Shown in pieces: positions 16,698 through 25,413 of a DNA stretch of 64,000 nucleotides. The stretch comes from Candidatus Methanoperedens sp. Lineage in GTDB: Archaea; Halobacteriota; Methanosarcinia; Methanosarcinales; Methanoperedenaceae. Both the position numbers and the translations under genes were made by a program. The stretch's first letter is position 1; each line of letters begins with the position of its first letter. The notes under the pieces are model-generated. The model saw nothing but the letters and a program-made list of their open reading frames with translations. It searched no databases and had not been told where the DNA came from. Location of the stretch: positions 17,337-81,336 of the forward strand of contig JAQUNZ010000001.1 in the NCBI GenBank assembly GCA_028717345.1, in the 5' to 3' direction.

Positions 16698-18827
16698 ATG
16701 GAAATAGAACATAATAGTGGCGAACAAGAAATACTAATTGTGGAAGACAGTCCTACACAGGCTGAACAACTGAAATTTCTTCTTCAAAAAAACAACTATC
16801 AGGTTTGCGTTGCACGCAATGGCAGGGAAGCAATTGATCTGATGAGACGGCAGATGCCAACTATCGTTCTTAGCGATATTGTCATGCCTGAGATGGATGG
16901 TTATCAACTTTGCAGCTATATCAAATCTGATGAGGCATTCAAAAAGATCCCGGTAGTTCTTTTAACATCTCTTTCTGACCCGGGAGATGTTCTAAAGGGT
17001 CTGGAGTGCGGAGCAGATAACTTCATGACAAAACCTTATGATGAGAAAATACTGGTATCGAGATTAAAGTACCTGATCGTAAATAAACATCTGCGCGAAA
17101 CTGATAAAGTGCAAATGGGCGTAGAGATATTCTTTGGAGGTCATAAATATTTCATAACTGCTGAACGCCAGCAAATCCTCGATCTTCTTTTTTCCACGTA
17201 CGAAACCGCGGTATGGAAAAATATTGAGCTGGTCAGGGTACAGGAAGAATTAAAGGCGCTGAACGAACGACTTGAGGAAATGGTAGATGAAAGAACGGCA
17301 GCCCTTAAGGCTGAAATCGAGCAGCGCAAGCGGGCTGAAGATGAGATCAGAATTACCAAAGAAAAACATGAATCGTTTTTTAATAATACTTCAGATGCGA
17401 TTAGTATCGTTGACTTGAACGAGAATATATTACAGGTTAACAAAGCCTTTGAAAAATTATATGGTTGGGATTCGCAAGAAATCACAGGAAAGAGATTACC
17501 AATGGTTCCTGAGCATTTGATGGCAGATGCACAAAGAATCATTGACGAACTTAAGGCAGGTCAAGTGATAAATTCTTATGAAACCATCAGAAAAGGAAAA
17601 GATGGAAGTTTGCATGATGTCAGCCTGACCGTTTCACCAATTTGCGATAAGGAGGGAAATGTTACTGCCTATGCAGGAATATCAAGAGATATCACCGAGC
17701 GCAAACATGCGGAAGAGACGCTGCACGAAAGTGAGGAGCGGTACCGCACTATAATAGAACATTCCAATGATATGATCTGGACATTAGATCGGGAAGGCAA
17801 TTTCCAATTTATCAATAACCGTTCTGAAGAGATAACAGGATATAAACCAGAGGACTGGCTTGGAAAATCCTTTATTCCACTGATCAACAAAGAAGATCTA
17901 CCATATATTATGGAAGTATTCCAGAAAACGATTAGTGGGCATATACTGCAATATGAAGTAAAAATTCAGCGTAAGGATGGCAGCGATCTGATCCTGTCAG
18001 TAAATACTGCACCTGTATATTCAAAAGAAGAGATCGTTGGCACAGTCAGCTTCGGCAGGGACATTACTGAGTCCAGAAAAGCAGAAGAAATACGACTTGA
18101 AAATGAACGTCTTGTGTACGCAAGCAAAGCCAAGAGCGAGTTCTTAGCCAGCATGAGCCATGAACTCAGAACCCCTTTGAATTCTGTCATCGGTTTTTCG
18201 GAACTTTTAAAGGAGAAGACAACCGGGGAGATAAACGAAAAACAGGACCATTATATAACTAATGTTATTACAAGCAGCAAATTCCTGCTCAACCTGATCA
18301 ATGATATTCTTGACCTGAGCAAGGTAGAAGCTGGGAAAATAGATTTAGTCGTTGAAAAAATCTCTGTACCAGAGACTCTTGATGAGACTATCATTCTTAT
18401 AAAAGAAAAAGCATCAAAGCATAATGTTTTTATTAAAAAAGAATTCGACCCTCAACTGAAATTTATGGAAGCCGACAAACATAGGCTCAAGCAAATACTT
18501 TTTAATCTGCTGAGCAATGCAATAAAATTCAGTAAAAAGGAGGGAGGAACAGTAACTATTACCACGAAAAAAGTAAAAGATATGGCACAAATCTCAGTTT
18601 CTGATACAGGCATAGGGATCAGGGAAGAAGATTTATGGAAATTATTCAAAGAATTCGGGCAGGCAAACCCGGGAATTTCAAAAGAATATGGGGGAACGGG
18701 ACTGGGTCTTGCAATTTCAAGAAAGCTGGTTGAGCTGCATGGAGGAAAAATTTGGGTTGAGAGCAAGTATGGTGCGGGGAGTACTTTTACATTTTTGATA
18801 CCATTGAGCCAGGAGGGGATGCAATGA
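16698..18827 (+). CDS. Hybrid sensor kinase: receiver - PAS - PAS - histidine kinase
   Basis: The protein has 709 residues. It starts with a receiver domain (IVEDSPTQAEQLKFLL, VLSDIVMPEMDGYQ, KPYDEKI), then a coiled coil near 170-220. Two PAS domains follow (about 220-345, ending YAGISRDITERKHAEE, and 345-465, ending SFGRDITESRKAEE). The HisKA dimerisation helix has the phospho-His in FLASMSHELRTPLNSVIG. The HATPase domain carries NLLSNAIKFSKKEG, DTGIGI and GGTGLGLAIS. There are no membrane segments, so it is soluble. A receiver-first kinase at the end of a che operon suggests that CheA phosphorylates it, linking the receptor to a further phosphorelay. That link is inference. Confidence 0.92.
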   Translation: MEIEHNSGEQEILIVEDSPTQAEQLKFLLQKNNYQVCVARNGREAIDLMRRQMPTIVLSDIVMPEMDGYQLCSYIKSDEAFKKIPVVLLTSLSDPGDVLKGLECGADNFMTKPYDEKILVSRLKYLIVNKHLRETDKVQMGVEIFFGGHKYFITAERQQILDLLFSTYETAVWKNIELVRVQEELKALNERLEEMVDERTAALKAEIEQRKRAEDEIRITKEKHESFFNNTSDAISIVDLNENILQVNKAFEKLYGWDSQEITGKRLPMVPEHLMADAQRIIDELKAGQVINSYETIRKGKDGSLHDVSLTVSPICDKEGNVTAYAGISRDITERKHAEETLHESEERYRTIIEHSNDMIWTLDREGNFQFINNRSEEITGYKPEDWLGKSFIPLINKEDLPYIMEVFQKTISGHILQYEVKIQRKDGSDLILSVNTAPVYSKEEIVGTVSFGRDITESRKAEEIRLENERLVYASKAKSEFLASMSHELRTPLNSVIGFSELLKEKTTGEINEKQDHYITNVITSSKFLLNLINDILDLSKVEAGKIDLVVEKISVPETLDETIILIKEKASKHNVFIKKEFDPQLKFMEADKHRLKQILFNLLSNAIKFSKKEGGTVTITTKKVKDMAQISVSDTGIGIREEDLWKLFKEFGQANPGISKEYGGTGLGLAISRKLVELHGGKIWVESKYGAGSTFTFLIPLSQEGMQ

Positions 18828-18880
18828 GCGCAAAACTCAAACATACCCTGCCTCTATCTTTTGTTTTTCCGAATAAATAG
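18824..18880 (+). pseudogene. Start of a truncated eighth operon gene
   Basis: An ATGA overlap with the hybrid kinase stop begins MSAKLKHTLPLSFVFPNK and stops after 18 residues. Every other junction in this operon is an equally tight overlap, so a real gene probably once followed. It has been lost 20 bases before an IS remnant (18901-19773). The 'MSAK' start would suit a response regulator, but too little remains to say. Confidence 0.35.
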
Positions 18881-18900
18881 GACCAAACTTGCTGATATAT

Positions 18901-19773
18901 GATATTGTCAATTTAAAGGGGTATATTTAAATATCTTCATCGCCATATAATCTATTATGGCGGTCAAAAGAGAAGAGACTCATAAATGTCCAAAATGTGG
19001 AAGTCAGGAAAGTGTTTGGAGAGGTTACAGGTACAATCAATCAGGGAAAAAAAGATTGAGAAAATGCAAAAACTGTGGATCAAAATTCTCCCCAGATGAT
19101 GGATTCTTAAGACGACGTTTTAAGAAAGAACACATTGCAGAGGCAGTATCTCTATATCAAAGTGGTCTTTCATTAAGCAAGGTCAAAGATCACATGTGGC
19201 AGCACCATGGAGTAAAAGTATCTCGATGGATGATACTCCTATGGTGTCGTCACTTTTCCAAGGTAAGAAAAACTATTACTGGGGAGCTAAATACGTTTTC
19301 GAAAAAATAAGAAATGGCTGTATAGGTATTCCAAAAAATATCATTACCGATAAGCTTGCTCATTATCGCAGAGCCTACAACATGTTTTTCTACAGGTTGC
19401 GAGGGAGTTGCAAACTTGTTCATGGTGTTCCTATTGGATGTAAAAAATATGGGCTTGAGCATAACAATAATTGTGCTGAACGAGATAATGAGCGTATCAA
19501 GCAGAGATATAAAACCACAAGAGGATTTAAAAATTCAGAATCGGGAGAAGATTTATTGAAACTAATGGATAATTGTTATAATTTCGTGCATCCACATATG
19601 GGATTGAAAGGAAGAACTCCTGCGGAAGAAGCAAACATAGTTTTAAAATTGGGGAGGAATAAGCTGTTGAATCTTATAAAAATTTTTCACGATTTTGAAA
19701 TGAAGTATTCAGGGTCAATAAATGCCGAAATTCAAAGATGTGCTATTTTATCTCCCTATAATTAGACAATATC
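18901..19773 (+). mobile_element. Internally deleted insertion sequence with short terminal inverted repeats
   Basis: The left end gatattgtcaatttaaa (18901-18917) and the reverse complement of the right end, gatattgtctaattata (19757-19773), agree at most positions. They flank a transposase remnant. No direct target-site duplication is visible outside them (tgatatat versus gcagaacc), which suits an old copy. The element is about 870 bases. A working copy would need roughly 250-350 bases more for the missing catalytic core. It sits between the chemosensory operon and the oxidase genes. Confidence 0.65.
18957..19765 (+). pseudogene. IS6/IS240-like DDE transposase, deleted in the middle
   Basis: The first frame (18957-19310) has an N-terminal zinc finger, CPKCGSQESVWRGYRYNQSG then CKNCGSKFSPDD, and a helix-turn-helix (LSLSKVKDHMWQHHGVKVSR). 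A second frame (real from about 19265 to 19765) carries the C-terminal catalytic part: IITDKLAHYRRAYN (second Asp region), VHGVPIGCKKYGLEHNNN and CAERDNERIKQRYK (final Glu region). About 100 residues with the first catalytic Asp are missing at the junction, and the frames no longer match. The protein is therefore inactive. The IS6/IS240 assignment rests on the 'HNN-x-x-ER-x-N' motif and is my best guess. Confidence 0.7.
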
Positions 19774-19856
19774 GCAGAACCGGAACGTTTATTAAACGAT
19801 AGTATAATTATCTTTTAAGAAAACCTGATTTGACATATCAGGCAGGAGTGATAAAA

Positions 19857-22496
19857 ATGGGACCCAATGAACACAGCACATCAAAGAACTTTCTTTTATC
19901 ATCCCTCTTCTGGTTGATATTATTCACCACATTCGGCTTCATTCTTGCCGTAAAATTTTTCGCACCCGAGTTCCTGGGGCAGACTTCGTTTCTCACTTTC
20001 GGACGGGTGCGACCCATGCATGTCAACGGCGTAGCTTTTGGTTTTCTCTCCACAGGGCTTATCGGCGCAGCATATTATATCGTTCCGAGGCTCACTGGCA
20101 CGAAGCTATACAGCGAAAAACTGGGAAACCTTACATTCATACTGTGGAACCTCGCAGTTGCATCGGGTACGGTCCTTCTTGCCCTTGGATACACACAGGC
20201 AAGGGAATACGCTGAGTATATCTGGGTAATCGATGTAGCTATAGTGATCACCCTGCTGCTTATCGGTTATAATATTTTTAAAACGGTGCAGAAGCGGACA
20301 GAGCGTAAATTATACGGTTCCTTATGGTACATAATGGGAACGTTTCTCACTTTCCCGATAGTTTATTTCACAGGCAACGTGATGTGGCATCCCGACACAG
20401 GCTCACTTCAGGGTGCAGTGGACGGGGTCTTTAACTGGTTCTACGGGCATAATGTCCTGGGTCTCTGGTTCACCACTCTTGGCATAGCAGCCTGGTACTA
20501 CCTCGTACCGGTCATTACCAGGCGCCCCCTTTACAGCCATATGCTCTCGCTGATAGGCTTTTTTTCCATTGTTTTCGTTTATACAGGTGTGGGCGGTCAT
20601 CACCTCCTTCAGGCTCCCATCCCTGAATGGCTCAAGACCGTGGCTGTTGTGAACAGCGGTCTGATGATGATACCCGTGCTTGCTTTCATCACAAATATAC
20701 TTCTTACCATGCGCGGTAGCTGGAACCGTTTTATCGAAAGCATCCCGCTTCGTTTTATCCTTATTGGCGCGTTTTTTTATTTCCTTGTCTCAGCGCAGGG
20801 CACTTTCCAGGCTATGCGCGATATAAATTCGTACCTGCATTTCAGCCAGTGGCCTGTCGGTCATGCGCATCTTGCGCTACTTGGCAGTTTCGGGTTCCTT
20901 GTCATGGGCACTATTTATTTTATTATTCCAAGGGTGACAGGCAGGGAAATATTTTCGATGCGCCTTGCAAGCTATCACTTCTGGTTCACAATACTTGGTT
21001 TTTTGTTGTTCTTCGCTTCAATGACTAACCTTGGTCTTATCCAGAGTTCAGGATGGACGCAGAACATAACAGTAGCTATCGTGCTCCTTCAATTAAAGCC
21101 GCTTTTCATAGTGAGGGCGCTTGCAGGCGGAACGATAATACTGGGGCAGTATATCTTTTTTTATAATATGATGATGACCTTCAGGTCAGAACCTTCGACA
21201 CGACCCACACCTTCGATCACTCCATCTCTTACGATCACAGAACAGAAGAAAGTCGAAAAATACAGGGAAAGCGCCCCGATTTTCACAATCGGAGCCCTGG
21301 GATTGTTCCTTACAATGTTTTTTATCGTTGTGATCCTTCCATATCTTCTCATGAATTATACCCCCACCGCAATAGCCCATCCTTATTCCGATGAACAGGC
21401 AAGAGGCAGGGAGTTGTACAAAAGCAACGGCTGCATATACTGCCATTCCCAGTTCGTAAGACCGCAGGACTGGGGGCTGGGGAGGACTTCCCTGTCGGGG
21501 GATTATTATTATGACCGCCCGCACCTTCTTGGCACTGAAAGGACAGGTCCAGACCTTGCCCAGATAGGAGGCGTAAGGCCAAAATTATGGAACGTCATGC
21601 ATCACAGGAACCCGCGGTCGGTAAGCCCGGGTTCGATCATGCCGAACTTCTCATACCTTTCGGATACGGAAATTCACGATCTTGAAGTTTATATTGAGGG
21701 ACTTGGAAACCGCAACCTCGAAACCCAGGATTTCCAGCCCTTGGTACCAGAACTTTACGCAGGGAGTAAAAATCCATATGATAGCATTATTGCCAATGCA
21801 GGTTCGGACAACCAGAGCAATGCTACCTATGCAGACCTGATAGACGGAGGAAAAGTACTTTTCGTTCAGCGCTGCCTGCCATGCCACGGAGCATCGGGCA
21901 GCGGTCAGGGTCCGTATGCGCGCCACGTAAATACCCATCCTGCCAACCTGAACGACCGGATCTCGAATTTCCCGGGCAGCAATTATCATTTCTGGCGGGT
22001 GATGGAGGGTGTCCCGGGCACAGCTATGCCGCCGTGGAAGCTTTCGCTGACCGAAGAAGCTATCTGGAATATTATCTCGTATGAGAGAACGTTCGTGGAC
22101 GGAGTTGTAAGAGTGATTCCGGGTGATTTCTCGGACAGCGAAGCAGAGGATTTCGGGAAAACGGGGATAAGCTCACCCATTATCCAGGATGAAAAGAATT
22201 TCACTGAAGGAAAGAAAATATTCAACCTGTACTGCGCCCAGTGCCACGGTGTGAACGGGCTGGGGGACGGTCCCGCCTCTGTCTATATCATGCCGGAACC
22301 TGCCAATTTCACAGAGACCAACAATGATTTTACCATGCAGGGGCAGTGGTTCTGGAAAGTGAGCGAAGGTGTGGAGACCACGAACATGCCGCCCTGGAAA
22401 TACGTGCTGCCAGAGGATGAACGCTGGAAGGCGATTTATTATATCCAGAAGAATTTCTCTGAGCCTGGTGTCTTTGATACGAAATGGAGGATTTGA
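19857..22496 (+). CDS. Fused cbb3-type haem-copper oxidase (CcoN-CcoO-CcoP in one chain)
   Basis: I start at ATG 19857, after AGGAGTGAT, giving 879 residues. Residues 1-440 are a CcoN-like subunit with about 12 helices. The metal ligands are visible: His55 in RPMHVNG (low-spin haem b), WFYGHN with CuB His198, VYTGVGGHH with His248/249, and GHAH with His336/338. Tyr242 sits six residues before His248, the spacing of the cross-linked Tyr of cbb3 oxidases. NO reductases lack this Tyr. After a new helix (475-500) comes a CcoO-like domain, CIYCHSQFVRPQDW at 526, with Met595. Two CcoP-like haem c domains follow: CLPCHG at 673 and CAQCHG at 793, each with MPPWK downstream. It should reduce O2 at the outer membrane face using cytochrome c or a similar donor. 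Fusion of all three subunits is unusual. Confidence 0.88.
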   Translation: MGPNEHSTSKNFLLSSLFWLILFTTFGFILAVKFFAPEFLGQTSFLTFGRVRPMHVNGVAFGFLSTGLIGAAYYIVPRLTGTKLYSEKLGNLTFILWNLAVASGTVLLALGYTQAREYAEYIWVIDVAIVITLLLIGYNIFKTVQKRTERKLYGSLWYIMGTFLTFPIVYFTGNVMWHPDTGSLQGAVDGVFNWFYGHNVLGLWFTTLGIAAWYYLVPVITRRPLYSHMLSLIGFFSIVFVYTGVGGHHLLQAPIPEWLKTVAVVNSGLMMIPVLAFITNILLTMRGSWNRFIESIPLRFILIGAFFYFLVSAQGTFQAMRDINSYLHFSQWPVGHAHLALLGSFGFLVMGTIYFIIPRVTGREIFSMRLASYHFWFTILGFLLFFASMTNLGLIQSSGWTQNITVAIVLLQLKPLFIVRALAGGTIILGQYIFFYNMMMTFRSEPSTRPTPSITPSLTITEQKKVEKYRESAPIFTIGALGLFLTMFFIVVILPYLLMNYTPTAIAHPYSDEQARGRELYKSNGCIYCHSQFVRPQDWGLGRTSLSGDYYYDRPHLLGTERTGPDLAQIGGVRPKLWNVMHHRNPRSVSPGSIMPNFSYLSDTEIHDLEVYIEGLGNRNLETQDFQPLVPELYAGSKNPYDSIIANAGSDNQSNATYADLIDGGKVLFVQRCLPCHGASGSGQGPYARHVNTHPANLNDRISNFPGSNYHFWRVMEGVPGTAMPPWKLSLTEEAIWNIISYERTFVDGVVRVIPGDFSDSEAEDFGKTGISSPIIQDEKNFTEGKKIFNLYCAQCHGVNGLGDGPASVYIMPEPANFTETNNDFTMQGQWFWKVSEGVETTNMPPWKYVLPEDERWKAIYYIQKNFSEPGVFDTKWRI

Positions 22497-22497
22497 A

Positions 22498-22704
22498 ATG
22501 CTTGGAGACCATGTTATGTCAGATGGTTTAATGCCCGGCGACCCTTCGATGTCGCTTGATTATCTCATAATCCTTATAGCAAGCGCGGTGATACTTATAA
22601 TATTCCCGATCCTGCTTTACTGGGGATGGAGAAAAGGTCAGTTCAAGGATATTGAAGAAGCAAAGTACAGGATGATCGAGATGGAGGAGGAACATGCCGA
22701 TTGA
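22498..22704 (+). CDS. Small membrane protein, CcoS-like
   Basis: This 68-residue protein starts one base after the oxidase stop (MLGDHVMSDGLMPGDPSMSL). I chose ATG 22498 because the tracked start lies inside the oxidase gene. It has one membrane helix (YLIILIASAVILIIFPILLY) followed by WGWRKGQFKDIEEAKYRMIE. The pattern 'W-x-x-x-x-G-Q-F/Y-x-D-x-E' after a single helix is that of CcoS, a cbb3 oxidase assembly factor linked to haem and copper insertion. The next gene overlaps it by 11 bases. The CcoS match is short, so a structural CcoQ-like role is an alternative. Confidence 0.6.
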   Translation: MLGDHVMSDGLMPGDPSMSLDYLIILIASAVILIIFPILLYWGWRKGQFKDIEEAKYRMIEMEEEHAD

Positions 22705-22945
22705 AGTTTCCCAGGCTCAGTTGCCTTCACTTATCCTGCTTTTTGTGCTCCTGGTATCAGTCGTTATCGCTATTTATCTTGGATTAAAGAGCGGGGATAA
22801 ATATTCAGTTGAGGATGCAGAGAGCGATGCTGTGAGTTTTGCCGGGGAAGTTACGGAAGCTGAAGGACCGGTTACGACGTTTCTTAAAATTGCATATATT
22901 ATCCTTATTTTGTGGGCTGTAGTCTATCTGGCGCTGTATCTGTGA
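22694..22945 (+). CDS. Small two-helix membrane subunit of the oxidase operon (CcoP N-terminus-like)
   Basis: This 83-residue protein overlaps the CcoS-like gene. It has a first helix (LPSLILLFVLLVSVVIAIYL), an acidic outside or inside loop with DAESDAVSFAGEVTEAEGPV, then TTFLKIAYIILILWAVVYLA. The 'FAG-x-V-x-E-x-x-x-P-V-x-x-F-L' loop before a last helix resembles the membrane part of CcoP/FixP. The CcoP haem domains are fused to CcoN here, so this may be the detached CcoP anchor. It has no CxxCH. It ends 21 bases before the convergent AOR gene. Confidence 0.55.
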   Translation: MPIEVSQAQLPSLILLFVLLVSVVIAIYLGLKSGDKYSVEDAESDAVSFAGEVTEAEGPVTTFLKIAYIILILWAVVYLALYL

Positions 22946-22966
22946 TAAAGACAAGTTATCCCGCCC

Positions 22967-24682
22967 TTATAACAGCCCCAGCTCCCTCAGCCTCTCCTGC
23001 TTCGGTGCACCGTTCTCGTCCCATCCCCTCAAGAGGTAATACTCATCAAGCGCCTTCTCAAACTCCATCCTGTCAATTCCACCGCTCTCAAAGAACCTCT
23101 CAGGAAGAGTATCATCCTTTCTTGAGAATCCTGCTCTTATATTGAACATCCGTTCAAGGTTCCATATCCTCTCCCCGCATTTTAAAAACTCCTCTGTGGA
23201 ATAATCCACACCAGTAGCAGTTCTGAGCATTGCGGCAAACTCTCCATCAGCCATGGCGAGTGATGAGAACAGGCACAGCACCAGGGAATCAAGAGATGCC
23301 GTCTCGTTCTGTAATTTCTGCACAAGTTCTGCCTTTCCTGAAAATGTAAATCTGTCAATCTTCTTTGGCTTTCCCAGTATCTCAGGCGCAACCATATATG
23401 CGCGCAGGTGGCATCCACCGCGATTGCTGGTGGCATACGAAAGCGCCATTCCGAGTACACTTCGCGGGTCATAGCCCGGAAGCTCAAGCCCTTTTGAGTG
23501 CATCGCAACATCTTTTCCATGAGATTTTGAAAGAGCCCTGGAACCCCTGCCAAGCTCCTTTCCGATCCCGTCGCTTTCACCTATATTTTTAACGAGTTCG
23601 GAAAATTCTTTAAAATCTTGTCCCATTATCTCAGCGTAAGCAGCTATCGTGCTTCCCGATGATATAGTATCTATACCATAATCATTACAGAGGCGGTTCG
23701 CCCTTATGACAGCTTCCAGATCCGAATTATTATTATCAGGACCGTAAGCCCACAGGGTCTCATATTCAGGTATCTCAAGACCCTCAAGAGCGCCGCTTTT
23801 TATCACGTGCCTGCATGCTATTATGCAATTATAGCAGGTTTTGTTCATAATATCGTAATTCTCCTTGATGAAGTCGCCTGAAACCTTCTCTGCTCCACTA
23901 AATTCAGTATCCCGGAAGTTTCCAGATGGCAGTACCTTCAGGTAGTTCATCAGGTTCAATGCAGCTGATGTCCCATAGGTGTTAAGTCCTTTTGATGACA
24001 TGGGTCCTTCTTTTATTAAGCGCAGTGCCACCTCTTTTGCCTTTCTGAATCCATCCTCATCTGCTATCAATGGTCTTTTATCCCCCCTTACCACGAGAGC
24101 TTTGAGTTTCTTCGAACCCATGACTGCGCCCATGCCGCCGCGCCCGCAGGCATGATTATAGTCGTTCATGACACTGGCAATGGGAACAAGCCTCTCACCA
24201 GCCCGACCAATACATGCCACGCGTCCCTGTGCTGAAAGTTTCCCTGTGCATGACCTGACGTTTTCTCCCCACAATCCGTCCGCAGGATGTATATTTATGT
24301 CATCGTTATTTATAGAAATATAGACTGGCGCTTCTGCAGCGCCTTTTATTACCAGGGCATCTATCCCCGCGAATTTCAATTCTTTCCCGAAGAATCCTCC
24401 GCTGCTTGAATCAAATATCGTGCCTGTCAGTGGAGATTTTGAAACCATGGCGTGCCTGCCCGACATGGGCGCCAGAGTGCCTGTAAGAGGACCTGTGGCA
24501 AATATCAGGATATTTTCGGGGCTTAAAGGGTCGATAGAGGGGTCAACAGCATCATAATACAGTTTAACTCCAAGACCTCTTCCTCCGATAAAAGAATGAA
24601 GGATATTTGTATCACTTTTTGTTTCTGTAATACTGCTGTCTGTCAGATCGATCGTTACGGTTTTTCCTGTCCAGGCGTGCAT
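22967..24682 (-). CDS. Aldehyde ferredoxin oxidoreductase (tungsten, AOR family)
   Basis: The 571-residue protein is close to the usual AOR length of about 600. The N-terminal domain begins MHAWTGKTVTIDLTDSSITE and has the pterin-binding loop GGRGLGVKLYYD. SGRHAMVSKSPLTG and GRAGERLVPIASVMND follow, then GRGGMGAVMGSKKLKALVVR. The 4Fe-4S ligands are CYNCIIAC (C-x2-C-x3-C) plus a late Cys near 484 in LDSLVLCLF. It oxidises aldehydes to acids with ferredoxin as acceptor, or the reverse. The paralogue (AOR, FOR, or an aromatic or sugar aldehyde type) cannot be told. It is convergent with the oxidase operon. A J-domain gene lies 50 bases upstream on the same strand. Confidence 0.92.
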   Translation of the reverse strand: MHAWTGKTVTIDLTDSSITETKSDTNILHSFIGGRGLGVKLYYDAVDPSIDPLSPENILIFATGPLTGTLAPMSGRHAMVSKSPLTGTIFDSSSGGFFGKELKFAGIDALVIKGAAEAPVYISINNDDINIHPADGLWGENVRSCTGKLSAQGRVACIGRAGERLVPIASVMNDYNHACGRGGMGAVMGSKKLKALVVRGDKRPLIADEDGFRKAKEVALRLIKEGPMSSKGLNTYGTSAALNLMNYLKVLPSGNFRDTEFSGAEKVSGDFIKENYDIMNKTCYNCIIACRHVIKSGALEGLEIPEYETLWAYGPDNNNSDLEAVIRANRLCNDYGIDTISSGSTIAAYAEIMGQDFKEFSELVKNIGESDGIGKELGRGSRALSKSHGKDVAMHSKGLELPGYDPRSVLGMALSYATSNRGGCHLRAYMVAPEILGKPKKIDRFTFSGKAELVQKLQNETASLDSLVLCLFSSLAMADGEFAAMLRTATGVDYSTEEFLKCGERIWNLERMFNIRAGFSRKDDTLPERFFESGGIDRMEFEKALDEYYLLRGWDENGAPKQERLRELGLL

Positions 24683-24732
24683 ATGGATTTTACAATAGGG
24701 CGGTAATATATTAAAGGTATTTATGATGAAAT

Positions 24733-25266
24733 CTAGGTTAATTCTCTTTTTAAGATCTTATGCGCAATATTTAATTGCTTAAATTTCTCAGTGTCCCCTG
24801 TAGGCATATCAGGGTGTAATTCTTTTGCCATCTCTTTGTATTTTTTAGTAATTATCTCAAGATCGTTAAGATCATGGGCAACTCCAAAAAACTCTCGTGC
24901 CTCTTTGCGTTTATCATCAACATCTGAATCCTCCCTGAACTCTGAAATAAAATCGTCAAAAGTCTTCTTTTCAGAAAGAACCAGGCTGGACTCCATCTCA
25001 ATTACCTTGAATAGAACATGGAGATTATCAACGAATTTACTTTGCATGTTATGGCTATAATACATTCGGTGACCAGAATAGTACCAGGTCGCAGAAGCTT
25101 TAACTTTTTTTATCGCTATATTTTCAACAGGGACGTCAATGTCATTTTCGTTGATGCCAATACTTGTTAATAACTTAAAAATATTGTTTTTCAATTGAAT
25201 GGCTCTTCGATTATGAGCATTCTTAAAAATTACTGTCTCTATTTCGTGTCCTTTTATTATTACCAT
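24733..25266 (-). CDS. J-domain protein with an unknown N-terminal domain
   Basis: The 177-residue protein ends in a J-domain (about 115-177): AREFFGVAHDLNDLEIITKK, then YKEMAKELHPDMPTG with the HPD motif, then FKQLNIAHKILKREL. The J-domain would stimulate the ATPase of a DnaK-type partner. The first 110 residues (MVIIKGHEIETVIFKNAHNR onward) have no membrane segment, Gly/Phe region or zinc finger, so it is not a classical DnaJ. I do not recognise the N-terminal part. It is just upstream of the AOR gene on the same strand, but a promoter could fit in the 50-base gap. Whether it helps AOR folding is speculation. Confidence 0.8.
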   Translation of the reverse strand: MVIIKGHEIETVIFKNAHNRRAIQLKNNIFKLLTSIGINENDIDVPVENIAIKKVKASATWYYSGHRMYYSHNMQSKFVDNLHVLFKVIEMESSLVLSEKKTFDDFISEFREDSDVDDKRKEAREFFGVAHDLNDLEIITKKYKEMAKELHPDMPTGDTEKFKQLNIAHKILKRELT

Positions 25267-25413
25267 TTAATTCACTCAAATTTGATAGCTCAACATTAAG
25301 CGAGCCAGCTCTTCTTATAATTACCATTGTGGCATATACTTACCCATCAAGTTTGCATTAAGCTCAGCTCACTGGCAGCAAATGTTTATTAACATAGTAA
25401 ATGATCTTAACAT

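Noticed and set aside
21186-21524. Minus-strand ORFs of 112 residues in the oxidase gene
   Set aside because: The sense frame holds all oxidase and haem motifs. The reverse frames are shadows.
21631-21650. gggttcgatcatgcc, similar to a tRNA T-arm
   Set aside because: It lies in the oxidase coding sequence. There is no acceptor, D or anticodon stem around it.
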